Assembly (NCBI GenBank): GCA_029168955.1
Contig: JAPDOI010001362.1
Location: forward strand, 1-64,000
Length of the DNA: 64,000 bases
Source of the DNA: Aplectana chamaeleonis
Lineage: Eukaryota > Nematoda > Chromadorea > Rhabditida > Cosmocercidae
Direction: 5' to 3'
The position numbers and the translations under genes were made by a program. The notes beneath the pieces are model-generated. The model made no database searches. It saw nothing but the letters and a program-made list of their open reading frames with translations, and had not been told where the DNA came from. Of this stretch, positions 1 to 12,700 are shown piece by piece; positions within the stretch are counted from its first letter, which is position 1, and each line of letters begins with the position of its first letter.

Positions 1-2710
1 TTCGTTCATTCTTTAACTCTCGAACGAGATGAATTTCCGAATAAATTTGTTCATTTTTCATTTCGAACGAACGAATTTCGAATAAATTCGTTAATTTATT
101 ATTTCGAACAACGAACGAGATTTCGAATAAATTCCTCATTTTTAATTTCGAACGAACGAATTTCGAATAAATTCGTTCATTTTTTATTTCGAACGAACGA
201 ATTTCGAATAAATTCGTTACCATTTTTTTATTTCGAACGAACGAATTTCGAATAAATTCGTTCATTCTTTGCTTATCTCGAACGAACGAATTTCCGGAAT
301 AAATTCGTTCATTTTCATTTCGAACGAACGAATTTCGAATAAATTCGTTAATTTTTATTTCGATTACGAACCGAATTTCAGATCAAATTTAGATTCATTT
401 TTCGACATAATCGAACGAACGAATTTCTGGATAAATTCGTTCATTTTTACTATTTCGAACGAACGAATTTCGAGATAAAATTTCGTTCATTCTTTATTAT
501 CTCAGATACGAACGAATTTCGAGATAAATTCGTTTCATTTCTCATTTCGAACAGACGATTTCCGAGATAAATTCGTTAATTTTTTTATTTCGAACGAACG
601 ATATTTCTGAATAAATTCGTTAATTTTTCTGGATTCCGACAAGCAGATTTTCAGATCATAAATTCGTTTCATTTTTATTTCGAACGAACGAATTTCCGAA
701 TAAATTCACGTTTCATTTTCTTTCGAACGAACGAATTTCCGAATAAATTCGTTCATTTTCATTCGAACTGAACGAACCATTCGAATCAAATTCGTTGAAT
801 TTTTTATTTCGAACGGAACGAATTTCGAATAAATTCGTTCATTCTTTATCTCGAACAGAATGAATTTCGAATAAATTCGTTTCATTTTTCATTCGAACGA
901 ACGAATTTCAAATAAATTCGTTAATTTTTTTATTTCGAACGAACGAATTTCCGGATAAATTCGTTTCATTTTTTTATCTCGAACGAACGAATTTCGAATA
1001 AATTCGTTCATTTTTCATTTCGAGGACGAACGAATTTCGAATAAATTCGTTGGTGCATTTTTTATTTCGAACGAACGAATTTCGAGATAAATTCGTTCAT
1101 TCTTTGTATCTCGAACGAATGAGATTTCGAATAAATTCGTTCATTTTTCGGCCATTTCGAACAGAACGAATTTCGAATAAATTCGTTAATTTTTATTTCT
1201 GACACGAACGAATTTCGGATAAATTCGTTCATTTTTTGGCATTCGAACGAACGAATTTCCGGAGATAAATTCGTTCATTCTTAATCTCGAACGAACGAAT
1301 TTTCCGAATCAAATTCGTTCAATTTTTCATTTCGAGACGGAACGAATTTCGAATAAATTCGTTAATTTTTGGTACCATTTCTGAACGAACGAATTTCAGA
1401 ATAAATTCGTTTCGATATTTCATTCCGAACAAACAGAATTTCGAATAAATTCGTTTCATTTTCTATTTCGAACGAACGAATTTCCAGAATTAAATTCGTT
1501 CATTTTTTATTTCGAACGAACGAATTTCGAATAATAAATTCGTTCATTTTCATTTCGAACGAACGAATTTCGAGATAAATTCGTTCATTTTCATTCGAAC
1601 GAACGAATTTCGGATAGAGATTCGTTCATTTTTATTTCGAACGAACGAATTTCGAATAAATTCGTTCATTTTCATTTCGAACGAACGAATTTCGAATAAA
1701 TTCGTTAATTTTATATTTCGAACGAACGAATTTCGAATAAATTCGTTCATTTTTTCATTCGAACGAACGAATTTCGAATAAATTCGTTCATTTTTTATTA
1801 TTCGAACGAACGAATTTCAGATAAATTCAGTTCATTTTTAACCTCAAGTTTGAACGAACGAATTTCGGAATAAATTCGATTCATTTTTCATTCGAACGAA
1901 CGAATTTCGGAATAAATTCGTTAATTTTTCTATTTCGAACGAACAGGAATTTCGAATAAATTCGTTCATTCTCTATCTCCGAACGAATGAATTTCGAATA
2001 AATTTGTTCATTTTCATTTCGAACGAACGAATTTCCGAATAAATTCGTTAATTTATTATTTCGAACGAACTTGAATTTCGAATAAATTCGCTTTCATTTT
2101 CATTCGAACGAACGAATTTCGAATAAATTCGTTCATTTTTCTATTTCGAACGAACGAATTTCGAGATAAATTCGTTCATTTTTATTTCGAACGAACGAAT
2201 TTCGAATAAATTCGTTCATTCTTTAACTCTCGAACGAACGAATTTCCGAATAAATTCGTTCATTTTCATTTCGAACGAACGAATTTCGAATAAATTCGAT
2301 TAATTTTTATTTCGAACGAACGAATTTCGAATAAATTCGTTCATTTTCATCATTCGAACAGAACGAATTTCGGATAAATTGCGTTCATTTTTCAGCCTTC
2401 GAACGAACGAATTTCGAAGATAAATTCGTTCATTCTTTATCTCGAACGAACGAATTTCGAATAAATTCTAGTTCATTTTTCATTTCGAACGAACGAATTT
2501 CGAATAAATTCGTTAATTTTTTTATTTTCGAACGAACGAATTTCAGAATAAGATTACGTTTCATTTTCACATTCCGACAAACGGAATTTCGAAGATAAAT
2601 TGCGTTCATGTTTTAATTTCGAACGAACGAATTTCAGAATAAATTCGTTTCATTTTTTATTTCGAACGAACGAATTTCGAATAAATTCGAATATTTCGAA
2701 CGAACGAATA
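1..2710. repeat. ~40-bp satellite array with hairpin-forming monomer
   Basis: About 65 head-to-tail copies of a roughly 40-bp unit, already running at base 1, so the array continues outside the window. The core of each unit is two inverted halves, GAACGAATTT and AAATTCGTTC, separated by a short TCGAATA-like centre and joined by a T-rich spacer (CATTTTT). Each monomer can therefore fold into a short hairpin. Copies differ mainly by one- or two-base insertions at the same places (TTCGAATA, TTCCGAATA, TTCGAGATA, TTCAGAATA), which could be divergence or unpolished long-read error. The short open frames here are satellite translations rich in NEFIRNSFVR-like repeats and are not genes. Confidence 0.95.
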
Positions 2711-4079
2711 TTCGAAATTCCAGATATTCGAATGACGAAGCTTATAATTCAACATCATAGCTTAATATCTTTCAGCGCAACTACGAAGTGAGCGGCATAT
2801 CAACAAGTTGAATTCTTGCTTCTAAAGCTTTATTTCCACACTACAATTGAAGTTAATAAGGCACGACTCACCTCTAAACCTAGTTTCGGGCTACAACGCA
2901 ATGAATGCTGCAAAGTCAACTTTTTCACTCTAACTTAGCCTAAAGAGCTTATTCGAGGAGCCTAACCTAACTTTGTCTTCCACCATGAGCCAAGCCAGAT
3001 TCGGGTGGGGAGCCGGAAGCTCCATAGTTATCTCCAGAGAGGTGCTTTCGCCTCTATGGTTTAAATGAGAGGCGCATGAAGTTCTGCTGTAGCCAACAAC
3101 GGGGCTCGGCTCCCACCGACACTAGCTGGCTTATGGAACAAGCAAAATTAGAACCCGATATATCATTTTTTTACTTTTACTTTATGTTACACGCCTGCAA
3201 GCGCATTTGGCAACAACACAACATGTAATCAAAAAAACAACCAATATATTGAAGCTTCTTACGTTACAAGTTAGACAACTGAAAAGGAATCTGTTTCCTC
3301 CTACTATGTAAGGTAACGATCTAACATCTCTTCTACAAAAGCGCACTTGAATTTATCAGAGATATACTAATTACTCTACTCATATTTGCATACTCCAACC
3401 CGGAGCAGGCAGGTGAAGAAGTTCTGCGTTCGACGCAGGAATTTCGCGTAAATTTCAAAAACAACCCTTACCCGGTTGAAGAGTTATAGGCTGACGAAAC
3501 CGGTGTTTCGTAAAATGGATTAGGCTGAAGGATCGAGAGAAAATATTTTTCCAAACTGGAAGCAAACGTTGACGCAGTGAAATTCCATCTCCAGAAGCAC
3601 AAAAAGTTATGGACGAAAAATCGGCGGTGACACCCACCCTGGATCTTTGAAAATGACTTGCATGAGTGTTGGGTTCACTTTACATTGGCTTTTTCAGGGA
3701 CGTTTCTTTCCGGTTGTCACCGGTTTTCCCCAATGATGGAGGTTCCATACTTCACCTGCCCAGAAGGTGAAGGTTGGTGAGTACAGATCTCATGGCTCCA
3801 CCCAACGAAGCTATGGTTGAGGTGTTAACATCATTCATGGCAACCGGCGGCATGAAAAAAATGGGAGTGGCCAAGTGCTGATTGCCATGTGGCTCCCTCT
3901 GTTAGAACCGCCCCAGTAGCCTCATCCCAGGACGGTCTTAATTTGTGGTGACAAAAATTTAGCTCCTTGCGTTCGGAAAAAATGGAACAATGGAATAGTG
4001 AAGAAAATGGAATTTAGTCTTGAAAGGTATGTCGATTCCTTCACACATTAGAGCTGATTTTCATATTTTGGTCAAGCCC
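2711..4079. other. Non-coding stretch, nothing recognised
   Basis: Between the satellite and the second array I see no convincing exon, RNA gene or element terminus. The open frames are short and lack splice context. It probably belongs to intergenic DNA or to an upstream intron of the catalase gene, whose first exons are not visible in the window. Confidence 0.4.
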
Positions 4080-4540
4080 CGTGATCAAGCTCGGGTATTC
4101 AGAATTGGAATAACGTTCGAATATTCACCTCTGCGAATGATCAGAAATTTGAATAATGTTCAAGATAATCACCTTATTGCTGAGGTGTCAATTCCGAATA
4201 ATATTCGAATAATTCACCCACTTTCCTCGAGATTCAGTCCGAATTCGAGATAATATTCGAATATTTAAATCTTTCCAGAATAATCGAAGATTCGAATATA
4301 TTGATTAGAGATATTCACCTTTTTCGAATAGTCGAGAATCAGAATAATATTCGAATATTCACCTTTTTCGAATAGTCGAATTCGAATAATGTTAAGATTA
4401 CTTCACCGGCTTTTGCGAATAGTCGAATTTCGAATAATGTTCGAATATTCACACTTTCGAATATGATCGAATGTTTGAATAAAAATTCAGTTCGAAAAAT
4501 TCAAATATCTTCTTCCGAACTCGAATATTCGGTCCTCACT
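4080..4540. repeat. Degenerate TTCGAATA-rich tandem array
   Basis: A run of imperfect units containing TTCGAATAAT, GTTCGAATATTCACCTTTTT and AATAGTCGAATTCGAA. The unit is longer and more diverged than in the first satellite but uses the same TTCGAA-centred inverted halves. It may be a decayed relative. No gene is visible in it. Confidence 0.7.
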
Positions 4541-5667
4541 CTAATAGGGAGGAGTTGTCTTGCCTTTCGCGGCACTGAATTCTACTCAGGACCATTTCCT
4601 TAGCACTGGGTCTCATGACGATCTCGAACTGCAAAAACGGGACAACTCCGCTCTCGGTGTGTAGAAGGGAGCCCTCTCCCGTGTCAGAGGAACTGGTGGG
4701 TGTAGTGAGAGAGATAGGAGAGGGGAGGGAAGACAAAGGAAGTAGCACCGCGCGCACACGAACGTGATGAGTCATAAGAATTTCGTCTTGACACGGACGA
4801 TACTCCCGCATCAGGAGCTACTTTCTAATCGGCAGATATTTTATCAACGGAAACTCCACAGCTTAGACGGGGGGACACTAGAATTTTTCCATAGACATGG
4901 ATAGAACCACGAATCTTGATACCGCTATCAATCAGTGTAGTGCCAGAAAGTCGATAGAAATATTTCGATTCATAGTGTTTTGCAAATCCGTCATTCGACG
5001 GACGATCACTCATTTTAGGTCTTGTATCCTGGGGCCAATATTCGCCAACTCGCCCGCAGGTTGCCACCGGGTAGTCAGAGGAGTAAAGCAGAGTAAAGGT
5101 ATGAGTAACTACACTCCAACCTACATTCAACGTGTGCCGCCCTGGTCCTGGACCTTCGGACATACAGCTGAAAAATAGCCACTTCGCGATAGGTCTTTGT
5201 CTTTTTTTTTTTTACGGTGATGTCAGTACAAAACGCGCGCTCCACGGCCACCTCTCGCCTCCCTTGGCTTCCTCGCGACCGCCGGAATTTTTCGAATAGC
5301 ATAGCTGAAAAATGGCCGCTTCGCGATGGAATCTTTATCTTTTTGCAGTGATATCGATACGTAACACAGTTTGCATTTCCATCTTACATGGTGTTAGATG
5401 GGTTGATCTGCTCCTCTGCCGCGGGCGGTATCATCCCTTCCGCTTCCCTTCGACTACCCTCGGCGGGTTGTTGGCGAATACCACCCCTGGGTGCCCTAGT
5501 TTAGGATGGTACCTCAACTTGTATCAATTATAATAGAGAATGTTTGTGTTCAAGGCATAGTCCAATCTCGAGAATAATTTTTGGTATTATAGTTTGGCCG
5601 CCGTGTATAACAAGCCTGATAAGCGCATCTTAATTTGCAGAAATGAGCGAAAAAAGCGAGGAAACCC

Positions 5668-5976
5668 TCGAGACCACAGACGATTATAAATTGCCACCGG
5701 CACAAAATTCTCACGGTAAACAAAATTGATGTTAGTGAATTGATAAGGGGTAAGGTATAAAAGAAATGGAGAGCGGTGTGTTTTCATTCACACACCGTCA
5801 TTCTGAAGAGGAAGGCGGCTGAAGCTGTGAACAGGCGAGGGAGAAGGGAAACAGCCTCATCGGCGATAACGTTATCACGATATCGAGCCCATGACATGGG
5901 AAATTTTGGAAAGAAAATCTACAACACTTCGGTGAGAATTTTGTGCCGGTGGCAAATTATAAACTTGTCTCGACCA
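5668..5976. repeat. Inverted repeat (arms 5668-5716 and 5931-5976)
   Basis: The left arm contains TTGCCACCGGCACAAAATTC and the right arm its near-perfect reverse complement. About 215 bp of unrelated sequence lies between them. This is the shape of a small non-autonomous foldback element. The target duplication was not resolved. Confidence 0.6.
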
Positions 5977-6208
5977 CGCCCACCGACAAGTTTTCGAGCT
6001 CAAAAGGGACGAGATGCGCGAAGGATTTGATTCGAAATCTATGTTCTTCCATTTTTTATCAGTCCAGCTTTACTTTGTGGTCCGATCCTGTGCGATGTTT
6101 CCGAATGACAAAAAACAGGCTTGAGACCACTCGTCTACGAAATGCTCTCTGTTTAAAATCTTTGATGGGCCATACCATCGTTCGTAGTAGGTTCTGAGAG
6201 TAAATTCC

Positions 6209-6351
6209 AAATACCGTGCGGTACCGATTGCCACAAGGGCATGAAATGATGATATCAGTTGCATTGCTATATCAGACCGACCGACTCAAACTCTTAAATG
6301 AAAATTGCAGTGTTTTATGGCTCTGTGGCAATCGGTACCGCACGGTATTTT
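6209..6351. repeat. Small hairpin element (arms 6209-6235 and 6325-6351)
   Basis: ACCGTGCGGTACCGATTGCC on the left is matched by its inverse on the right, about 90 bp apart. It lies just upstream of the first visible catalase exon, in non-coding DNA. No coding capacity. Confidence 0.6.
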
Positions 6352-6681
6352 TCGTCTAGTGGTTCTGAGCGATTCTTGAGATACTTTTGTAATCAGCTTG
6401 AAATTCTCTCTAAGACGAACATGAGAACAGAAAACCGATTCTAAGGTTGGACTGCGCCTTCAAAAAACCGGGATTGCACAAAAAACTGGGTATTTGAGGC
6501 TTAGGATTGCACAAAGAGTCACAAAGTGCACAATGAGCACAAGGGTTGCTATTTTAGCCGCATTGTAAGAAACTATATATGCTGCCTTCAAGCGTGTAAT
6601 CAACAGCAAAAAGAATCTTCGGCCTCAAAAGTTTAATTTGTGAATCAATCAGTCTGCCTATCTTACTTTATCTAATTGCAG

Positions 6682-6792
6682 GAGCCCACGGCATATTCGA
6701 AGTGACTCATGACATTTCGAAGTACTGCAAAGCGGATATTTTCAGTAAAGTCGGCAAACAAACGCCGTGTTTCGTTCGATTCTCCACTGTTG
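6682..6792 (+). CDS. Catalase exon, [12 protein letters not shown] block
   Basis: Starts after TAATTGCAG with two bases completing a Gly codon and ends GTTG before GTGAGT. It encodes the segment immediately after the distal-His region, ending RFSTVG. The phase-1 end fits exactly the exon 15 kb downstream at 21831. Confidence 0.9.
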
Positions 6793-9700
6793 GTGAGTTA
6801 ACAATGCACGTACTTAGCACTATCGAGGAGTTACAGTTCGGTCGGTTGGCGAGTGCACATTGCCGCCGGTGGGCGCCGGCGACCGCCGGGGGCCGGCAGT
6901 CGCCGGCGGTTTCGAGCGTCTTTTTTGCAAATACCGTTGCGGCGAAAAGTTGAGACTCTTACCGAAATTGTAATTCAATGTTTATTCTCATGATCAGTAA
7001 CACTAATTGGTAAGAGAAGATAAATTTCAAAAACAAAACTTCAAGTGTCTTTTTTTCAGATTCTTAATTTTCATCAGACTTTGGCCAGCAAAAAATCTTT
7101 TCTTATGTAATTGTTTCTGATTTTTCATCACTATATGAATGTAGATTCAAGTTACTGTTACGTGCCTTCATTAGAGGACACTTAACGAAAAAGTCAGTGA
7201 GATATTATGCATCGAATAGCGATTCTTACGGGATTTGACTTTTCAGCAAGACTTATGCTATCATATTCCAAGAAAGAAACGGCATTCGAGTGTTATTTGT
7301 GCTAATATCAGTTTCAGGTTTTCCCGACAATTTTTCAAAGTGGGATGTTCCATCGTCTTAAAAAAAATACGAATACGAAAAGTTGCGTGGTGATGTGCCA
7401 TTTTCATCCTCCTAGAAAGTAAGAAATCGATTTTCAACGTAAGCAAACTTTACATAAATAGAGTCCATTTGGATATTTGCTCATGTTCGAGTCTTTAACC
7501 GAGAGCATAATTACGCCCAAGTCGCTGGCACTGTTTGTCACCAAAGGCAACACTGGCCGCAGACACTTTTGCGCCCCGATGTTGAGACGATTTATCCGAT
7601 TACTAGAACTTGTGTGTATCCAGCTAAACTGATTTCTCCTCCTAGCATCAATTTAAAGTGGTAGGCAGCATCGGGTTTCCAAAATTTTAAAGATGATTTT
7701 TAAGAACTTCTAGACCCGACGAGGTCCCATTTTCTGTCCCATATTATGTTGGAAATTCGAAAATAGCATCAGCAGCTGTAACAAAAAATAGAAATCTCTT
7801 GGGCCATTCACTCATCTCTGAGTTTTTAGATGAGGTTATAATCGAACCAGGGTGGGGCTCTACCCGACGAAAGGCAGCCCATGCCGTCGACATTTCTCAT
7901 CTCCTGTGTTGGTGCAATTTTCTCGATAACTAGAACTCTACCATTCTAACAGTGAGCAATAATATTTTCAGACACCCAACCTCAGAATAGAAAAAGAAAT
8001 TTGGAAGTTATATCGCAATTTTGAAAAATTTAAAAATTTCGAGTTTTTCAGCAGATTTCCTCGAATTGGCGTCGCGTTTCTTCTCTTTCTAGGAAAGCTG
8101 TGAAAACCAGCTAACATTGACTGTGCAGAGGACGTTTCGTAGACAGATATCCCAATTTTTGGAAGAGCCGAAGAATTTTTCGTTTGTTTTATGTTAATCA
8201 AAACATGACTCTTCGGCCGAAAACAACATTCTAGTTACTTCTCACATCTCCAGTCGGGCTCATATGGGCTATAGAATCGAGAAGTAGTCGCCAGTTTAGT
8301 ATACACCCATACATCGACACTTTAAACGAGAAAGGGATTAAATACGGTGGGTCAGATATTTGAGCATTTTTGGGCTCAAGAGAAATTGAGAGCGCCCGAT
8401 GAGGCGCTCTGGCGTGGGCGGGGCAAGTGGGGCGGGCCCGGCCCCACCACTCGTCGCGGACGAGATTGTCTCTAGACTGGCTCCTTCTCCTTTGTATTTT
8501 CCACGTTATTCAGCAGTATTCCACTAAACTCCAAAGTTCTAGACGCTGCTCAACAGTTCTGTTTCCTTCTCATGACTATCCTGTAGAAGGAACGCTTATC
8601 CCAAATGCATTGATTTGCTAACTCATGAAAGTTTGCATGTTTACATGTTACCATGAAACATTTCTTGACTTGCAATTTAATGCTATGCATCTTTCCGCAG
8701 GAGTGATTCGATGAAAAGGTAAGTCTCTTTCTCTAATTTCTTTCTCTCTCCATTTTTTGAAACATACCAGTGATTTAGAATTCGTGTATAACTCTATTCA
8801 CCCAATGTTAGAATCTTTTAATGTTGTTTAACACTCTGAACCTTTTCATTTTCCGTTGTGTGGCCTAACAATTGATCATAAATCTCAAAAGTCGATTGTC
8901 AATATTGTAACTTTAATTAATTTTTCTTCCTCGAAACAAAATATTAATTTGTAATATCTTCGGTTTACATGGTTTTCACGCCCTCAAGCGAAGAAAAATA
9001 TTTTTTTTTAAATAATTGTATTGATACATACCATCCGGATTTTTTCTCCATAGCTTGACTCAATTTTATATTTTTTCTATTTATCCAGCTACATATCATT
9101 CCATATTGAGAAATTTGTGAAGCCTCTCGACAACTTTTCATTCTTCGAGTAGCATAATTAAAACTTTAAAAAATCATACGTATCTCTTATTTTGCTAATA
9201 CCTCTCCAGTGAATTTTCTAGAACATTCGAGTGTTTTCTAGAACATTCTTCATTAGCATTTTATTCATCAATTTTTAAAAAATCAGGCGGTGTTCAAAAA
9301 CTCAGGTAAGCGTTAGTTTTGTTAGACCGTAACATTTCTATAGATTTACACATATAATTCGAGTGAAGAAATTTAGTGAGTGTTAATAAAGAATATGAGA
9401 ACTCGGATCTATTTTCTAAGCTCTCTCTTGATCCAATCAATTCCTAACCTGTCTGAAAAAGCTGTTATAAAACTGTCTGTGATTTACAAATCAAATTTTC
9501 AAGCAAAAACGTAGAGGAACTTTCATATAAAACTGAAAAAAGGAGTTCGTGTAAAATTTTTCGCCCCATATTTCTTTCAAACATTTCAAAATAGATTTTC
9601 GCTATGTTTCATTTATAAACGCTTATAAATGCATCTAATTATCAGGAACATGTAATCGAATTTTTTTGAAAACTGTTTTTACCTTAAATCATTTATTTTT

Positions 9701-12700
9701 TTTATTTGCATTTATTTTCGTATCGAAAAATGATATTCATAAATTGGCAGAAACCCTAAAAAATAAAGGAGAAGAACAACGTTCTGGTTGATTTCACCAA
9801 TTTTTACCCTTATTTCAGTTTTTTTGTAAATAATGAAGCGCGCTTTGGTTTCTTTAAAAATGCAGTCTTAATATGGACAGAATTTCTTTCTTTCCTAAAG
9901 TCGAATCTTTTTTTGTAGTCATCCAGCTAGGCAGACATGCCTGTTTTGATCTGTATTCTCAGGCTTTGCATTCAGCCTAATAAAGTTGGCTCATATCGGT
10001 CGATATCTCCATCATTGGATGGCTCGTAGCCTCAGCATATCCATTGGACACAAGACAAGTAACCCAGGATCGTTAACCTGTCCCAATGGCAATTTGCAAT
10101 GGAAGTGTGGGTAGCAGGGTCATCCGACCACGGACATCAACGATAATTCAGTAGATTGAATACTAAGGCTGAGAACAAGATTTGGAATCGAAAATTAACT
10201 GTTTTCCTCAGCGAACGACAAAAAACAGACAAAGGAGGAAAAGGGGTGTTTTTCCAGAAGGAAAAGAGATTGTTTGGGAGATCAAAGAATAAACGAATCA
10301 TAAAATTTCGCATCATCATCACAAAAATTCAAGAACTTCGTTGCTGAAAAGTTTCTGTCTTTTTTTCTGATTTTTTTTTGAATTTTCCAGGGTAGAAGAA
10401 ACATGTAATGTTGAAAAATCCTATCTGGATATGGGATGTATTGAACAATAAAGTAGCATTTTCAATCGGAACAGTAGATTTTTTTAATAAATACAAAAAT
10501 TTTGTTTTTTTTTAAATTCAGCTCAAAATTTGTTTTTTCCCAAAAGAGTTTGTGAACTGATCCTCCAAAAAAGTCCTGCAGCAAAAAAAGCTAATGTCAT
10601 CTAGAACGTAACATAATATTTTTTGAATTTGAAATGTTATTTTTGATTTTCCGATCTTCTGTCAGTGGAAGGAATAGCGCTTCCATCTAAGCAATCATTC
10701 TTGAATAAGGTATGCACGACTCTTTTTTTTTCTTGTCAACTCAACAGAAACCTTGAAATCGAAGTGAAATCGATTTTCAGAGCATTATAAATATAAATAG
10801 ATATCAGTTTATTAAAACGAAGGCAGAATACAGAACCAGAGAATTAATATTTATTAGTTTGCAAAAGCGATCGGATGGACGTAAACGCTTTTCCATACCG
10901 ATTTTCAAGTTGAATAATTTTTCAGTTTGATTTTTTTCTCTTTGCATTTTCATGACTAATTTCAGGAAATATATTCACTGGATTACATTCACTCGAAAGA
11001 AAGCAAGAGACTGATTCGGGGAAATTAACGTAGCGAGGACCGTTCGAAAAAAACATTTTCTCATTCGGATTACAAAACAGGATTTCTCTGAGAATTTTTA
11101 AAAAGAAAAGCAACGAAGTTCTTGAATTTTTGTGATGATGATGTGAAATTTTATGATTCGTTTACTCTTTGATCTCCCAAACAATCTCTTTTCCTTCTAG
11201 AAAAACACCCCTTTTCCTCCTTTGCCTGTTTTTTGTCGTTCGCTGAGGAAAACAGTTTATTTTTTCAATTCCAAATCTTGTTCTCAGCCTCAGTATTCAA
11301 TCTACTAAATTATCGTTGGTGTCCGTGGTCGGATGACCCTGCTACCCACACTTCCATTGCAAATTGCCATTGGGACATGTTAACGATCCTGGGTTACTTG
11401 TCTGGTGATGTGTTGTGTCCAATGGATATGCTGAGGCTACGAGCCACCCAATGATGGAGATATCGACCGATATGAGCCAACTTTGATAGAGATGTTTGAT
11501 AAAGTTCGTCTGAGGCCAGGGGTGAAACGAACTTTGTCAACTTCTCTTTCTTACCTTACCTCTTTTGATTAACCTACCATGAATTTTCTGAAGATAGGGT
11601 CTAATGTAATTGTATAGTTGGCGATCATGTAATTGTCCATACTTGATGTATATTCCTATACATATGAACTTTATATACGTATTAGTATAATTTATTTATT
11701 AGGCTGAATGGAAAGGCTGAGAATACAGATCAAAATAGGCATGTCTGCCCTATCTGAATGAGTACAAAAAAAGATTCGACTTCAGGATAGAAAGAAATTC
11801 AGTCCATGTTAAGACTGCATTTTTTAAAGAAAACCAAAGCGCGCTTTCATCATTAAAAAAAAACTGAAATAAGGATAAAAATTAGTGAAATCAACCAGAA
11901 CCTTGTTCTCCTTTATTTTTTAGGGTTTCTGCCAATTTAGGCATATCATTTTTCGATGCGAAAACAAATGCAAATAAAGAAATAAATGAAACAAGGTAAA
12001 AACAATTTTCAAAAAAATTCGATTACATTCTCCTGGGAATTAGATGCATTCATGAGCATTTATGAATGAAGCACAGCAAAAATCTATTTTGAAAAGTTTG
12101 GAAGAAATTGGGGTCGAAAAATTTTTACACGAACTCCTTTTTTCAGGTTCATATGAATGTTCCTCTACTTTTTTGCTTGAAAATCTGATTTTGTAAATCA
12201 CAGACAGTTTTTATAACAGCTTTTTCGGACAGGTTAGGAATTGATTCGATCAAGAGAGAGCTTAGAAAATAGATCCGAGTTCTCATATTCTTTATTAACA
12301 CTCAATAAATTTCTTCACTCGAATTATATGTGTAAATCTATAGAAATGTTACGGTCTAACAAAACTAACGCTTACCTGAGTTTTTGAACACCGCCTGATT
12401 TTTTAAAAATTGATGAATAAAATGCTAATGAGGAATGTTCTAGAAAACACTCGAATGTTCTAGAAAGTTCATTGGAGAGGTATTAGCAAAATAAGATATA
12501 TGTATGATTTTTTAAAGTTTCAATTATGCTACTCGAAGAATGAAAAGTTGTCGAGAGGCTCCACAATTTTCTCATTGTGGCATGATATGTAGCTGGATAA
12601 ATAGAAAAATATAAAATTGAGTCAAGCTATGGAGAAAATATCCGGATGATATGTATCAACACTACTATTTTTAAAAAATTATTTTTCTTCGCTTGAGGGC

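Noticed and set aside
1..2710. CRISPR-like regular repeats
   Set aside because: There are no unique spacers; the whole unit repeats, and the window is eukaryotic. It is a satellite.
10137..11454. Short frames with matching peptides on opposite strands
   Set aside because: They mirror each other because they lie in the palindrome arms; there is no conserved protein.
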